A stretch of 64,000 bases of DNA from Megalopta genalis (GCF_051020955.1 NW_027476784.1:62001-126000); one strand, 5' to 3'; positions 37,861 to 52,660 are shown, counted from the stretch's first letter. Notes: generated by a model from the sequence alone, not told the origin. Numbers and translations: made by a program.

Positions 37861-38690
37861 AAATCATGTGTTTTGTATGGATTTGAAGCTAACTCGTTTG
37901 TTTCGCATGCACTTGAAGCTAAATCATGTGTATCACAAGTATTTGAAACTAAACCATTTGTTTCGCATTGATGTGAAGCTAAGCCTTCCACTTCGCATTG
38001 ATTTGGAGGTAAATCATGTGCTTCGCATGGATTTGAAACTAACTCGTTTGTTTCCCACGCAGCTGAAGCTAAATTATGTATACCACAAGTATTTGGAGCT
38101 AAAACATTTCTTTCTCATGTATGTGAAGCTAAGCCTACCACATCGCATTGATTTGAAACTAAATCATGTATTTCGCATGGATTTGAATCTAACTCGATTG
38201 TTTCGCGTGAATTTGAAGCTAAATCATGTATGTCACAAGTATTTGAAGCTAAACCATTTGTATCGCAAGAATTTGAAGCTAAACCATGTGATTTGCGAGA
38301 ATTTGAAGCTAAATCATGTCTTTCTCTTGGATTTGAAGCTAACTCGTTTGTTTCGCATGCAGTTGAAGCTAAAACATGTATATAACAATTATTTGAAGCT
38401 AAATCATTTGTGTCGCATGGATTTGAAGCTAAGCCTTTTACTTCGCATTGATTTGAAGCTAAATCATGGGTTTCGCATGTATTTGATGCTAAACCTTCTA
38501 CTTGGCATTGATTTGAATCTAAATCATGTGTTTCGCTTGGATTTGAAGCTAACTCGTTTGTTTCGCATGAATTTGATGCTAAATCATGTATGTCACAAGT
38601 AATTGAAGCTAAACCATTTGTATCGCAAGAATTTGAAGCTAAACCATGTGATTTGCGAGAATTTGAAGCTAAATCATGTGTTTCGCATGG
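37861..38690 (+). repeat. Diverged, internally deleted copy of the 1,772-bp unit
   Basis: It starts gttttgtatggatttg and follows 7,891 onward through cccacgcagctgaag. Near 38,215 it jumps from cgcgtgaatttgaagc directly to aaatcatgtatgtcacaag, omitting the atatcgtaattatctg segment found in the four other copies. It is an outlying fifth copy about 18 kb from the triple. Confidence 0.75.
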
Positions 38691-39135
38691 ATTTGAAGCT
38701 AACTCGTTTGTTTCGCATGCAGTTGGTGCTAAATCATGTATATCACAAGTATCTGAAGCTGAACCATTTGATTCTCATGAATATTAAGCTAAACCATGTG
38801 TTTCTCATGAATATTAAGATAAACCAAGTGTTTCGCATGAATTTGAAAATAAATCATGTGTTTCACATGGATTTGAAGCTGACTCGTTTGTTTCGCCTGC
38901 ATTTGAAGCTATATCACTTATATCGCAAGTATTTGAAGCTAAACCATTCGTTTCGCATGGATTTGAATCTAAGCCATCTACTTCGCATTGATTTGAAGCA
39001 GAATCATGTGTTTCGCTTGGATTTGAAGTTCACTCGTTTGTTTTGCCTGCATTTATAGCTATATCACTTATATCGCAAGTATATGAATCTAAATAATGTT
39101 TATCGCATGGATTTGATGCTAATCCTTCTACTCCG
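38670..39135 (+). repeat. Segment repeated at 39,600-40,065 (offset 930)
   Basis: Both copies share gcagttggtgctaaatc, two gttt/gattctcatgaatattaag monomers, gaatttgaaaataaatc and tatatgaatctaaataat. 930 bp is exactly 31 monomers. The sequence between the copies is unrelated to them beyond the basic monomer. Confidence 0.83.
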
Positions 39136-42100
39136 CATGTTTTGAAGCTAAATCATGTGTTCCGTATCGATTTGAAGCTAACTCGTTTGTTTCGCCTTCA
39201 TTTGAAGCTTAATCATGTATATCACAAGTATTTGAAGCTAAACCATTTGTTTCGCATTGTTTTGAAGATAAGCCTTCTACTTCGCATTGATTTGAAGCTA
39301 AATCATGTGATTCGCATGGATTTGAAGCTAACTCGTTTGTTTCGCCTGCATTTGAAGCTATTTCACTCATATTCGCAAGTACTTGTAAGTTAATCATTCG
39401 CTTCGCATGGATTAGCATCTAAGCCTTCAACTTCGCATTGATTTGAAGCTAAATCATGTGTTTCGCTTGGATTTGAAGCTAACTCGTTTGTTTAGCATGC
39501 TATTCCAGCTAAATCATGTATATCACAAGTATTTGTAGCTCATTCATTTGATTCGCATGGATTTGAAACTAAGCCTTCTAGTTCAAATTAAGTTGAAGCT
39601 AAATCATGTGTTTCGCATGGATTTGAAGCTAACTCGTTTGTTTCGCATGCAGTTGGTGCTAAATCATGTATATCACAAGTATCTGAAGCTGAACCATTTG
39701 ATTCTCATGAATATTAAGCTAAACCATGTGTTTCTCATGAATATTAAGATAAACCAAGTGTTTCGCATGAATTTGAAAATAAATCATGTGTTTCACATGG
39801 ATTTGAAGCTGACTCGTTTGTTTCGCCTGCATTTGAAGCTATATCACTTATATCGCAAGTATTTGAAGCTAAACCATTCGTTTCGCAGGGATTTGAAACT
39901 AAGCCATCTACTCCGCATTGATTTGAAGCAGAATCATGTGTTTCGCTTGGATTTCAAGTTCACTCGTTTGTTTTGCCTGCATTTAAAGCTATATCACTTA
40001 TATCGCAAGTATATGAATCTAAATAATCTGTATCGCATGGATTTGATGCTAATCCTTCTACTTCGCATTGATTTGAAGCTAAATCATGTGTTTCGCACGG
40101 ATTTGAAGATAACTCGTTTGTTTAGCATGCAGTTGAATCTATATCACTTATATTCGCAAGTATTTGAAGCCAAATAATTCATTTCGCATAGGGTTCGATG
40201 CTAAGCCTTCTACTTCGCATGCATTTGAAGCTAAATCATGTGTTTCGATTGGATTTGAAGCTAACTCGTTTGTTTCGCATGCAGTTGAAGCTAACTCATG
40301 TATATCACAAGTATTTGAAGCTAAACCATTTGTTTCGCCGGAATTTGAAGATAACCCTTCTGCTTCGCATTGATTTGATGCTAAAGCATGTGTTTCGCAT
40401 GGATTTGAAGCTAAATCATGTGTTTCGCTTGGATTTGAAGCTAACCCGTTTGTTTCGCATGCAGTTGAAGCTATATCACTTATATCGCAAGTATATGAAT
40501 CTAAATAATTTGTGTGGCATGGATTTGATGCTGAGCCTTTACTTCGCATTGATTTCAAGCTAAATCATTTGTGTCGCATGGATATGAAGCTAAGCCTTCT
40601 ACTTCGCTTTGATTTGAAGCTACATCATGCGTTTCGCATGAATTTGAAGCTAACTCGTTTGTTTCGCATGCATTTGAAACTATATCACTTATATTCGCAA
40701 GTATTTGAAGGTCAATCATTCGTTTCGCATGAATTTGAAGCTAAGCCTTCTACTTCGCATTAATTGGAAGCTTAATCATGTGTTTCGATTGGATTTGAAG
40801 CTAACTCGTTTGTATCGCATGCAGTTGAATATAAAACATGTATATCACAACTATTTGAAGCTAAACCATTTGTTTCGCATGGATTCGAAAATCAGCCTTC
40901 TATTTCGCATTGATTTGAATCTAAATCATGAGTTTCGCATGGATTTGAAGCTAACTCGTTTGTTTCGCATGGATTTGAAGCTAACTCGTTTGTTTCGCAT
41001 GAATTTGAAGCTAAATCATGTATGTCACAAGTATTTGAAGCTAAACCATTTGTATCGCAAGAATTTGAAGCTAAACCATGTGATTTGCGAGAATTTGAAG
41101 CTAAATCATGTGTTTCGCGTGGATTTGAAGCTAACTCGTTTGTTTCGCATGCAGTTGAAGCTAAATCATGTACATCATAAGTATTTGAAGCTAAACCCTT
41201 TGTTTCGCATTGATTTGAAGCTGACTCGTTTGTTTCGCATGCAGTTGAAGCTATAACACTTCTATTCGCAAGTATTTGAAACTTAATCATTCCCTTCGCA
41301 TGTATTTGAAGCTAAGCCTTCAACTTCGCGTTGATTTGAAGCTAAATCATGTGCTTCGCTTGGATTTCAAGATAACTCGTTTGTTTCCCACGCAGCTGAA
41401 GCCAAATCATTTATAGCACAAGTATTTGGAGCTAAAACATTTGTTTCTCATGTATGTGAAGCTAAGCCTACCACTTCGCATTGATTTGATGCTAAATCAT
41501 GTGTTACGCATAGATTTGATGCTAACTCGTTCGCTTCGCATGCAGTTGAAGCTTAATCATGTATAAACAAGTATTTGAAGCTAAACCATTTGTATCGCAA
41601 GGATTTGAAGCTACACCATGTGATTCGCAAGAATTTGAAGCTAAGTCATGTGTTTCGCTTGGATTTGAAGCTAACTCGTTTGTTTCGCAAGCAGTTGAAG
41701 CTATATCACTTATGGTCGCAAGTATTTGAAGCTAAATCATTCATTTCGCATGGAGTTCAAGCTAAGCCTTCTACTTCGCATTGATTTGGAGGTAAATCAA
41801 GTGTTTCGCATGGACTTGAACGTCACTCGTTTTTTTGGCATGCAGTTGAAGCTAAATCATGTATATCACAAGTATTTGAAGCTAAACCATTTGTTTCGCA
41901 TGGATTTGAAGATAAGCCTTTTACTTCGCATCGATTTGAAGCTCAACCATTTGTTTCGCATGGATTTGATGCTAAACCTTCTACTTCACATTGATTTGAA
42001 ACTAAATCATGTATTTCGCATGGATTTGAATCTAACTCGATTGTTTCGCACGAATTTGAAGCTAAATCACGTATGTCACAAGTATTTGAATCTAAGTCTT

Positions 42101-43649
42101 CAACTTCGCATTGATTTGAAGCTAAATCATGTATTTCGCTTGGATTTGAAGCTAACTAGATTGTTTCGCATGCAGTTGAACCTATATCATGTATATCACA
42201 AGTATCTGAAGCTGCACCATTAGTTTCGCATGAATATTAATCTAAACCATGTGTTCGCATGAATTTGAGCTAAATCATGTGTTTCTTAAGGATTTGGCGC
42301 TAATTCGTTTGTTTCGCCTGCATTTGAATCTATATCACATATATCGCAAGAATTTGAAGCTAAATCATTTGTTTCTCATATACTTGAAGCTAAGCCTTCT
42401 GCTTCGCATTTATTTGAAGCTAAATCATGTGTTCCGCTTGGATTTTAAGCGAACTCGTTTGTTTCGCATGCTGTTGAATCTTAGTCATGTATAAAACAAG
42501 TATTTGAAGCTAAATAGTTCGTTTCGCATGGATTTGAAGCTAAGCCATCTACTTCGCATGCAGTTGAAGCCAAATCATGTGTTTCGATTGGATTTGAAGC
42601 CAACTCGTTTGTTTTGCATGCAGTTGAAACTAAATCATGTATGTCAAAATTATTTGAAGCTAAACCATTTGTTTTGCATGGTTTCGAAGATAAGCCTTCT
42701 ACTTCAAATGAATTTGCAGCTAAATGATGTGTTTCACATGTATTTGAAGCTAACTCGTTTGTTTCGCCTGCATTTGAAGCTACATAACTTATATTCGCAA
42801 GTATTTGAAGGTCAATCATTCGTTTCGCATGGATTTAAAGCTAAGCCTTCTACTTCTCATTGATTTGAAGCTGAATCACGTGCGTCGCATGGGTTTGAGG
42901 CTAACTCGTTTGTTCGCATGCAGTTGTAACTAGATCATGTATAAAAGAAGTATTTCAAGCTAAACTATTTGTTTCGCATGGATTTGAAGCGAAGAGTTTT
43001 ACTTCGGATTGATTTGAAGCTAAATAATGTGTTTCTCTTGGATTTGAAGCTAACTCGTTTGTTTCGCGTGCAGTTGAAGATAAATGATGTATATCACAAG
43101 TATTTGAAGCTAAACCATTTGATTCGCATGGATTTGGAGCTAAGCCTTCCACTTCGCATTGATTTGAAGCTAAATCATGTGTTTCGCATGGATTTGAATC
43201 TAACTCGTTTGTATCGCATGCAGTTGATGCTAAATCATGAATATCACAAGTATTTGGTGCTGAACCATTTGCTTCGCATGGATTTGGAGCTAAGCCTTTC
43301 ACTTCGCATTGATTTGAAGCTAAGTCATGTGTTTCGCATGGATTTGAAGCTAACTCGATTGTTTCGCCTGCATTTGAATCTATATCACTTACATTGCAAT
43401 TATCTGAAGGTAAATCATTTGTTTCTCATGTACCAGAAGCTAAGCGTTTTGCTTCGCATTTATTTGAAGCTAAATCATGTATATCAGAAGTATTTGAAGC
43501 TAAACCATTTGTTTCGCATTGTTTTGAAGATAAGCCTTCTACTTCGCATTGATTTGAAGCTAAATCATGTGATTCGCATGGATTTGAAGCTAACTCATTT
43601 GTTTCTCCTGCATTTGAACCAATATCACTTATATTCGCCAGTATTTGAA

Positions 43650-44830
43650 GATAAATCATTCGTTTCTCATGGATTTGTATCTAAGCCCCCTACTTCGTAT
43701 TGATTTGAAGCTGAACCATGTATTCGCTTGTATTTGAAGCCAACTCGTTTGTTTCGCCTGCAGTAGAAGCTAAATCATGTATATCACAAGTATTTGAAGC
43801 TAAACCTATTGTTTCGCATTGATTTGAAGCTAAGACTTCTACGTCTCACTGATTTGAAGCTAAATCATGTGTTTGGTTTGGATTTGAAGGTAACACGTTA
43901 GTTTCGCAAGCAGATGAAGCTAAACCAAGTATATCACAAGTATTTGAATCTGAACCATTTGATTCGCATGAATATTAAGCTAAACCATGTGTTTCGCATG
44001 AATTTGCAGCTAAATGATGTGTTTCACATGTATTTGAAGCTAACTCGTTTGTTTCGCCTGCATTTGAAGCTATATTACTTATATCGCAAGTATTTGAAAC
44101 TATATCATTTGTGTCGCAAGGATTTGCAGCTAAGACTTCTATTTCGCATTGATTTGAATCTAAATCAAACGTTTCGCATGTATTTGAAGCTATCTCGTTT
44201 GTTTCGCCTGCATTTGAAGCAACTTCACTTATATTCGCAAGTATTTGAAGGACATTCATTCGTTTCGCATGAATTTGAAGCTAAACCTTCTACTTCGCAT
44301 TGATTTGAATCTAAATCATGGGTTTCGCTTGGATTTGAAGCTAAGCCTTCTACTTCGCATTGATTTGAAGCTAAATCATGTGTTACGCTTGGATTTGAAA
44401 CTGAGCCATCTACTTTGCATTGAGTGGAGGCTAAATCTTGTGTTTGGTATGGATTTGAAGCTAACACGGTTGTTTTGCCTGCATTCGAAGTTATATCACG
44501 TATAATCGCAAGTATTTGAAGCTCAGTCATCCGTTTCGCATGGATTTGAAGCAAAGTCTTCTACGTCGCACTGATTTGAAGCTAAATCATATGTTTCGCT
44601 TGGATTTGAAGGTAACACGTTTGTTTCACATGCAGTTGAAGCTCAATCATGTATATCACAAGTATTTGAAGCTGAACAATTTGTTTCGCATGAATACTAA
44701 GTTAAACCATGTGTTTCGCATGAGTATTAAGCTAAACCATGTTTTTGTAATGAATTTGAAGCTAAATCATGTGTTTCGCATGGATTTGAAGCTAACTCGT
44801 TTGTTTCGCATGCAGTTGAAGCTAAATCAT
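43650..44830 (+). repeat. Segment repeated at about 48,330-49,495
   Basis: The shared landmarks are tctcatggatttgtatctaa, ttcgtattgatttg, tattcgcttgtatttg, gtttggtttggatttg, gcagatgaagctaaacc and the aatattaag run. The offset drifts from about 4,670 to 4,703 because one aatattaag monomer is present only in the right copy. Confidence 0.78.
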
Positions 44831-45764
44831 GTATATCACAAGTATTGGAAGCCAAACCATTGGATTCGCATGAATTTGAAGCTAAATCATGTGTTTCGCT
44901 TGGATTTGAAACTAAGCCTTCTACTTCGCATTGATTTGATGCTAACTCGAGCATTTCGCCTGCATTTGAAGCTATATCACTAATATTGCAATTATCTGAA
45001 GGTAAATCATTTGTTTCTCATATACTTGAAGCTAAGCCTTCTGCTTCGCATTTATTTGAAGCTAAATCATGTGTTCCGCTTGGATTTTAAGCGAACTCGT
45101 TTGTTTCGCATGCTGTTGAAGCTTAGTCATGTATAAAACAAGTATTTGAAGCTAAACCATTTTTTTCGCATGGATTTGAAACTGAGACTTCTACTTCGCA
45201 TTCATTTGAAGCTGAATCATGTGATTCGTTTGGATTTGAAGCAAACTCGTTTGATTCGAATGCAGTTGAAGCTAAATAATGTATACTACAAGTATTTGAA
45301 GCTAAACCATTTGCTTCGCATGGATTTGAAGCTAAGCCTTCTACTTCGCACTGATTTGCAACTAAATCATGTGTTTCGCTTGGATTTTAAATTAACTCGT
45401 TTGTTTCGCATGCATTCGAAGTTATATCACGTATAATCGCAAGTATTTGAAGCTAAACCATTCGATTCGCATGGATTTGAAGCTAAGCCTTCTACTTCGC
45501 ATTGATTTGAAGCTAAATCAAAGGGTTTCGTTTTGATTTGAAGAAAATTCGTTTGCTTCGCATGCAGTTGAAGCTATATCACTTATATCGCAAGTATTTG
45601 AAGCTAAATCATTTGTGTCGCATGGATTCGAAAATCAGCCTTCTATTTCGCATTGATTTGAAGCTAAATCATGTGTTTCACATAGATTTAAAGCTAACAC
45701 GTTTGTTTCGCATATAATTGATGCTAAATCATGTATATCACGAGTATTTGAAGCTAAACCATTT

Positions 45765-46902
45765 GATTCTCATGGATTTGGAGCTAAGCCTTCTATTTCG
45801 CATTGATTTGGAGCTAAATCATGTGTTTCTCATGGATTTAACGCTGACACGTTTGTTTCGCATATAGTTGAAGCTAAATCGTGTATATCACAAGTAATTG
45901 AAGCTGAACCATTTGTTTTGCATGAATATTAAGCTAAAGCATGTGTTTCGAACGTATTTGAAGCTGAGTGATGTGTTTCGCTTGGATTTGAAGCTAATTC
46001 GTTTGTTTCTCCTGAATTTGAAGCTATATCACTTATATTCGCAAGTATTTGAAGCTAAAACGTTCGTTTCGCATGATTTTGAATCTAAGCGTTCTACTTC
46101 GAATGAATTTGAAGCTAAATCATGTGTTTCGCTTGGATTTGAAGCTAACACGTTTGTTTAGCATGGATTTGAAGCTAACTCATTTGTTTTGCATGCAGTT
46201 GACGCAAAATCATGTATATCACAAGTATTTGAAGCTAAACCATTTGATTCGCATGGATTTGAAGCTAACTCGTTTCTAACGCATGGATTTAAAGCTAACT
46301 GGTTTGTTTCGCATTCAGTTGAAGCTACATCATGTATATCACAAGTACTTGAAGCTAAATCATTTGTTTCTCATTGGTTTTGATGCTAAGCCTTCTACTT
46401 CGGATTGATTTGAAGCTAAATCAAGTGTTTCGCATGGATTTGAAGTGAACTCGTTAGTTTCGCGTGCAGTTGAAGCAAAATCATGTATATCACAAGTATT
46501 TGAAGCTAAACCATTTGATTCTCATGGATTTGGAGCTAAGCCTTCTATTTCGCCTTGATTTGGAGCTAAATCATGTGTTTCTCATGGATTTAACGCTGAC
46601 ACGTTTGTTTCGCATATAGTTGAAGCTAAATCGTGTATATCACAAGTATTTGAAGCTGAACCATTTGTTTTGCATGAATATTAAGCTAAAGCATGTGTTT
46701 CGAACGTATTTGAAGCTGAGTTATGTGTTTCGCTCGGATTTGAAGCTAATTCGTTTGTTTCTCCTGAATTTGAAGCTATATCACTAATATTCGCAAGTAT
46801 TTGAAGCTAAAACGTTCGTTTCGCATGATTTTGAATCTAAGCGTTCTACTTCGAATGAATTTGAAGCTAAATCATGTGTTTCGCTTGGATTTGGAGCTAA
46901 CA
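45765..46902 (+). repeat. 752-bp-offset duplication in the catatagttg region
   Basis: About 45,765-46,150 matches 46,517-46,902, sharing gattctcatggatttggagc, taacgctgacacg, cgcatatagttgaagc and tcgaacgtatttgaagc. The M2 variant catatagttg with aaatcgtgt is characteristic of 45.6-48.0 kb and returns near 51,450 and its duplicates. Confidence 0.77.
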
Positions 46903-46937
46903 CGTTTGTTTACCATGCAGTTGAAGCTAAAACATGT

Positions 46938-47005
46938 ACATCACAAGCATCAGAATATAATCCATCTGTTTCGCAAGAATATGATGCTATGAAGCTAATC
47001 CATGT
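46938..47005 (+). repeat. 38-bp-monomer cassette, copy 5
   Basis: The preceding monomer reads acatcacaagcatcagaa and the expanded monomer is at 46,968-47,005, with the first duplicate altered to tatgatgc. It sits in the diverged 45.6-48.3 kb part of the array. Confidence 0.83.
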
Positions 47006-48237
47006 GATTCGCATGAATTTGAATCTAAATCATGTGTTTCGCATTGATTTGAAGCTAACACGTTTGTTTCGCATATAATTGATGCTAAATCATGTATATC
47101 ACGAGTATTTGAAGCTAAACCATTTGATTCTCATGGATTTGGAGCTAAGCCTTCTACTTCGCAATGATTTCGAGCTAAATCATGTGTTTCGCATGGATTT
47201 AAAGCTAACACGTTTGTTTCGCATGCGGTTGAAGCTAAATCATGTACATCACAAGTATTTGAAGCTAAACCATTTGTTTCGCAAGGATTAGAGAATCAGC
47301 CTCCTATTTCGCATTGATTTGAAGCTAAATCATGAGTTTCCCATGGATTTGAAGCTAACTCGTTTGTTTCGCATGGATTTGAAGCTGACTCACTTGTTTT
47401 GCATGCAGTTGAAGCAAAATCATGTATATCACATGTATTTGAAGCTAAACCATGTGATTGGCATGGATTTGAAGCTAACTCGTTTCTAACGCATGGATTT
47501 AAAGCTAACTGGTTTGTTTCGCATTCAGTTGCAGCTAAATCATGTATATCACAAGTACTTGAAGCTGAACCATTTGTTTCTCATTGGTTTTGAAGCTAAG
47601 CCTTCTACTTCGGATTGATTTGAAGATAAATCAAGTGTTTCGCATGGATTTGAAGTTAACTCGTTTGTTTCCCATACAGTTGAAGCTAAATCATGTATAT
47701 CACAAGTAATAGAAGCTAAACCATATGTTTCGCATTGATTTGGAGCTAAGCCTTCTACTTCGCATTGATTTGAAGTTAAATAATGTGTTACGCTAGGATT
47801 TGAAGCTCACTCGTTTGTTTCTCCTGCATTTGAAGCTATATCACTTATATCGCAACTATTTGAAGCTAAATCATTTGTGTCGCATGGATTCGAATCTCAG
47901 CCTTCTATTTCGCATTGATTTGAAGCTAAATCATGTGTTTCTCATGGATTTAAAGCTAACACGTTTGTTTCGCATATAGTTGAAGCTAAATCGTGTATAT
48001 CACAAGTATTTGAAGCTAAACAATTTGTTTCGCATGGATTCGAAGATCAGTCTTCTACTTCGCATTGATTTGAAGCTAAATCATGTGTTTCGCTTGGTTA
48101 TGAAGCTCACTCGTTTGTTTCGCCTGCATTCGAAGTTATATCACGTATAAACGCAAGTATTTGAAGCCCAGTCATCCGTTTCGCATGGATTTGAAGCTAA
48201 GCCTTCTACTTCGCATTGATTTGAAGCTAAATCATGT

Positions 48238-48274
48238 GTTTCGCTCGGATTTTGTTTCTTCATTTTCTTCATTT
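48238..48274 (+). repeat. Degenerate pyrimidine-rich patch inside the array
   Basis: A gtttcgctcgg monomer start is followed by ttttgtttcttcattttc and ttcattt before the next recognisable monomer at 48,275. The interval is 37 bp instead of 30 and lacks the ttgaagctaa core. This is the only stretch I found where monomer identity is lost. It looks like a small simple-sequence (ttc/att) expansion or repair patch. Confidence 0.75.
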
Positions 48275-50482
48275 GTTTCTTCTGCATTTGAACCAATATC
48301 ACTTATATTCGCCAGTATATGTAGAGAAATCGTTCGTTTCTCATGGATTTGTATCTAAACCCCTACTTCGTATTGATTTGAAGCTGAACCATGTATTCGC
48401 TTGTATTTGAGGCCAACTCGTTTGTTTCGCCTGCAGTAGAAGCTATATCATGTATATCACAAGTATTTGAAGCTAAACCTATTGTTTCGCATTGATTTGA
48501 AGCTAAGACTTCTACGTCGCACTGATTTGAAGCTAAATCATGTGTTTGGTTTGGATTTGAAGGTAACACGTTAGTTTCGCACGCAGATGAAGCTAAACCA
48601 AGTATATCACAAGTATTTGAAGCTGAACCAATTGATTCGCATGAATATTAAGCTAAACCATGTGTTTCGCACGAATATTAAGCTAAACCATGTGTTTCGC
48701 ATGAATTTGCAGCTAAATGATGTGTTTCACATGGATTTGAAGCTAACTCGTTTGTTTCGCCTACCTTTGAAGCTATATTACTTATATCGCAAGTATTTGA
48801 AGCTAAATCATTTGTGTCGCATGGATTTGCAGCTAAGACTTCTATTTCGCATTGATTTGAACCTAAATCAACCGTTTCGCATGTATTTGAAGCTATCTCG
48901 TTTGTTTCGCCTGCATTTGAATCTATATCACTTATATTCGCAAGTATTTGAAGGTCAATCATTCGTTTCGCATGAATTTGAAGCTAAGCCTTCTACTTCG
49001 CATTGATTTTAAGCTAAATCATGTGTTTCGCTTGGATTTGAAGCTAAGCCTTCTACATCGCATTGATTTGAAGCTAAATCATGTGTTTCTCTTGGATTTG
49101 AAACTGAGCCTTCTACTTCGCATTGATTGGAAGCTAAATCTTGTGCTTGGTATGGATTTGAAGCTAACACGGTTGTTTCGCCTGCATTCGAAATTATATC
49201 ACGTATAATCGCAAGTATTTGAAGCCCAGTCATCCGTTTCGCATGGATGTGAAGCTAAGCCTTCTACTTCGCATTGATTTGAAGCTAAATCATATGTTTC
49301 GCTTGGATTTGAAGGTAACTCGTTTGTTTCACTTGCAGTTGAAGCTCAATCATGTATATCACAAGTATTTGAAGCTGAACAAATTGTTTCGCATGAATAC
49401 TAAGTTAAACCATGTGTTTCGCATGAGTATTAAGCTAAACCATGTTTTTGTAATGAATTTGAAGCTAAATCATGTGTTTCGCATGGATTTGAAGCCAACT
49501 CGTTTGATTCGCCTGCAGTTGATTCTAAATCATGTATTTTACAAGTATTTGAACCTAAACCATTAGTTCCTCATGTATTTGAAGCTAAGCCTTCCACTTC
49601 GCATTGATGTGAAGCTAAATCATGTGTTTCGCTTGGATTTGAAGCTAACTCGATTGTTTCGAATGCAGTTGATGCTAAATCATGTATATCACAAGTATTT
49701 GAAGTGAACCATTTGATTCTCGTGAAAATTAGGCTAAATCATGAGTTTCGCATGGATATGAAGCTAACTCGTTTGTTTCGCATGGATTTGAAGCTAACTC
49801 GTTTGTTTCGCATGCAGTTGAAGAAAAATCATGTATATCACAAGTATTAGAAACTGAACCAATTGATTCGCATGGATTTGAAGCTAAGCCTTCTACTTCG
49901 CATTGATTTGAAGCTTAATCATGCATTTCGCTTGGATTTGAAGCTAAATCATGTGTTTCGCATGGACTTAAAGCTAACACGTTTGTTTCGCATGCAGTTG
50001 AACCTAAATCATGTATATCACAAGTAATTGAAACTAAACCATTTGATTCGCATGGATTTGGAGCTAAGCCATCTACTTCGCAATGATTTGGAGCTAATTC
50101 ATGTGTTTCGCATGGATTTAAAGCTAACACTTTTGTTTCGCATGCTGTTGAAGCTAAATCATATATATCACAAGTATTTGAAGCTAAACCATTTGTTTCG
50201 TATGGATTCGAAAATCAGCCTTCTATTTCGCAATGATTTGAAGCTAAATCATGTGTTTCTCATGGATTTGGAGCTAACTCGTTTCTATCGCATGGATTTA
50301 AAGCTAACTCGTTTGTTTCGCATGCTGTTGAAGCTAAATCTAGTATATCACAAGTATTTGAAACTAAACCATTTGTTTCGCATGGATTCGAAAATCAGCC
50401 TTCTATTTCGCATTCATTTGAAGCTAAATCACGAGTTTCGCATGGATTTGAAGCTAACTCGTTTGTTTCGCATGGTTTTGTA

Positions 50483-51592
50483 GCTAACTCATTTGTTTCT
50501 CATGCAGTTGAAGCAAAATCATGTATATCACAAGTAATTGAAACTAAACCATTTGATTCGCATGGATTTGGAGCTAAGCATTCTACTTCGCATTGATTTG
50601 GAGCAAAATCATGTGTTTCGCATGGATTTATAGCTAACACGTTTGTTTCGCATGCAGTTGAAGCTAAATCATGTATATCACAAGTATTTGAAGCTAAACC
50701 ATTTGTTTCGCATGGATTCGAAAATCAGCCTTCTATTTCGCAATGATTTGAAGCTAAATCATGTGTTTCTCATGGATTTGGAGCTAACTCGTTTCTATCG
50801 CATGGATTTAAAGCTTACTCGTTTGTTTCGCATGCTGTTGAAGCTAAATCTAGTATATCACAAGTATTTGAAACTAAACCATTTGTTTCGCATGGATTCG
50901 AAAATCAGCCTTCTATTTCGCATTGATTTGAAGCTAAATCACGAGTTTCGCATGGATTTGAAGCTAACTCGTTTGTTTCGCATGGATTTGAAGCTAACTC
51001 ATTTGTTCCGCATGCAGTTGAACCAAAATCATATATATCACAAGTATTTGAAGCTAAACCATTTGTTTCGCATGGATTCGAAGATCAGCCTTCCACTTCG
51101 CATTGATTTGAAGCTAAATCAAGTGTTTCGCTCGGATTTGAAGCTAACTCGTTTGTTTCCCATACAGTTGAAGCTAAATCATGTATATCACAAGTAATAG
51201 AAGCTAAACCATTTGTTTCGCATTGATTTGGAGCTAAGCCTTCTACTTCGCATTGATTTGAAGTTAAATAATGTGTTACGCTAGGATTTGAAGCTCACTC
51301 GTTTGTTTCTCCTGCATTTGAAGCTATATCACTTATATCGCAACTATTTGAACCTAAATCATTTGTGTGGCATGGATTTGATGCTAAGCCTTCTACTTCG
51401 CATTGGTTTGGAGCTAAATCGTGTGTCTCGCATGGATTTAAAGCTAACACGTTTGTTTCGCATATAGTTGAAGCTAAATCATGTATATCACAAGTATTTG
51501 AAGCTAAACCATTTGTTTCGCATGGATTCGAAGATCAGCCTTCCACTTCGAATTTATTTGAAGCTAAATCATCTGGTTCGCATGGATGTGAA
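50483..51592 (+). repeat. 1,110-bp tandem duplication, copy 1
   Basis: It contains 37 monomers, including gcttactcg near 50,813, agtaatagaagc, the gttacgctaggatttg monomer and gtgtctcgcatgg. It is repeated directly downstream. Its last about 40 bp (from aatttatttg near 51,550) differ from copy 2. Confidence 0.9.
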
Positions 51593-52660
51593 GCTAACTC
51601 ATTTGTTTCTCATGCAGTTGAAGCAAAATCATGTATATCACAAGTAATTGAAACTAAACCATTTGATTCGCATGGATTTGGAGCTAAGCATTCTACTTCG
51701 CATTGATTTGGAGCAAAATCATGTGTTTCGCATGGATTTATAGCTAACACGTTTGTTTCGCATGCAGTTGAAGCTAAATCATGTATATCACAAGTATTTG
51801 AAGCTAAACCATTTGTTTCGCATGGATTCGAAAATCAGCCTTCTATTTCGCAATGATTTGAAGCTAAATCATGTGTTTCTCATGGATTTGGAGCTAACTC
51901 GTTTCTATCGCATGGATTTAAAGCTTACTCGTTTGTTTCGCATGCTGTTGAAGCTAAATCTAGTATATCACAAGTATTTGAAACTAAACCATTTGTTTCG
52001 CATGGATTCGAAAATCAGCCTTCTATTTCGCATTGATTTGAAGCTAAATCACGAGTTTCGCATGGATTTGAAGCTAACTCGTTTGTTTCGCATGGATTTG
52101 AAGCTAACTCATTTGTTCCGCATGCAGTTGAACCAAAATCATATATATCACAAGTATTTGAAGCTAAACCATTTGTTTCGCATGGATTCGAAGATCAGCC
52201 TTCCACTTCGCATTGATTTGAAGCTAAATCAAGTGTTTCGCTCGGATTTGAAGCTAACTCGTTTGTTTCCCATACAGTTGAAGCTAAATCATGTATATCA
52301 CAAGTAATAGAAGCTAAACCATTTGTTTCGCATTGATTTGGAGCTAAGCCTTCTACTTCGCATTGATTTGAAGTTAAATAATGTGTTACGCTAGGATTTG
52401 AAGCTCACTCGTTTGTTTCTCCTGCATTTGAAGCTATATCACTTATATCGCAACTATTTGAACCTAAATCATTTGTGTGGCATGGATTTGATGCTAAGCC
52501 TTCTACTTCGCATTGGTTTGGAGCTAAATCGTGTGTCTCGCATGGATTTAAAGCTAACACGTTTGTTTCGCATATAGTTGAAGCTAAATCATGTATATCA
52601 CAAGTATTTGAAGCTAAACCATTTGTTTCGCATGGATTCGAAGATCAGCCTTCCACTTCG
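51593..52660 (+). repeat. 1,110-bp tandem duplication, copy 2
   Basis: This is the copy of 50,483-51,550. From about 51,893 it is also the beginning of the 4,707-bp unit, so the two duplications are nested. Confidence 0.9.
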
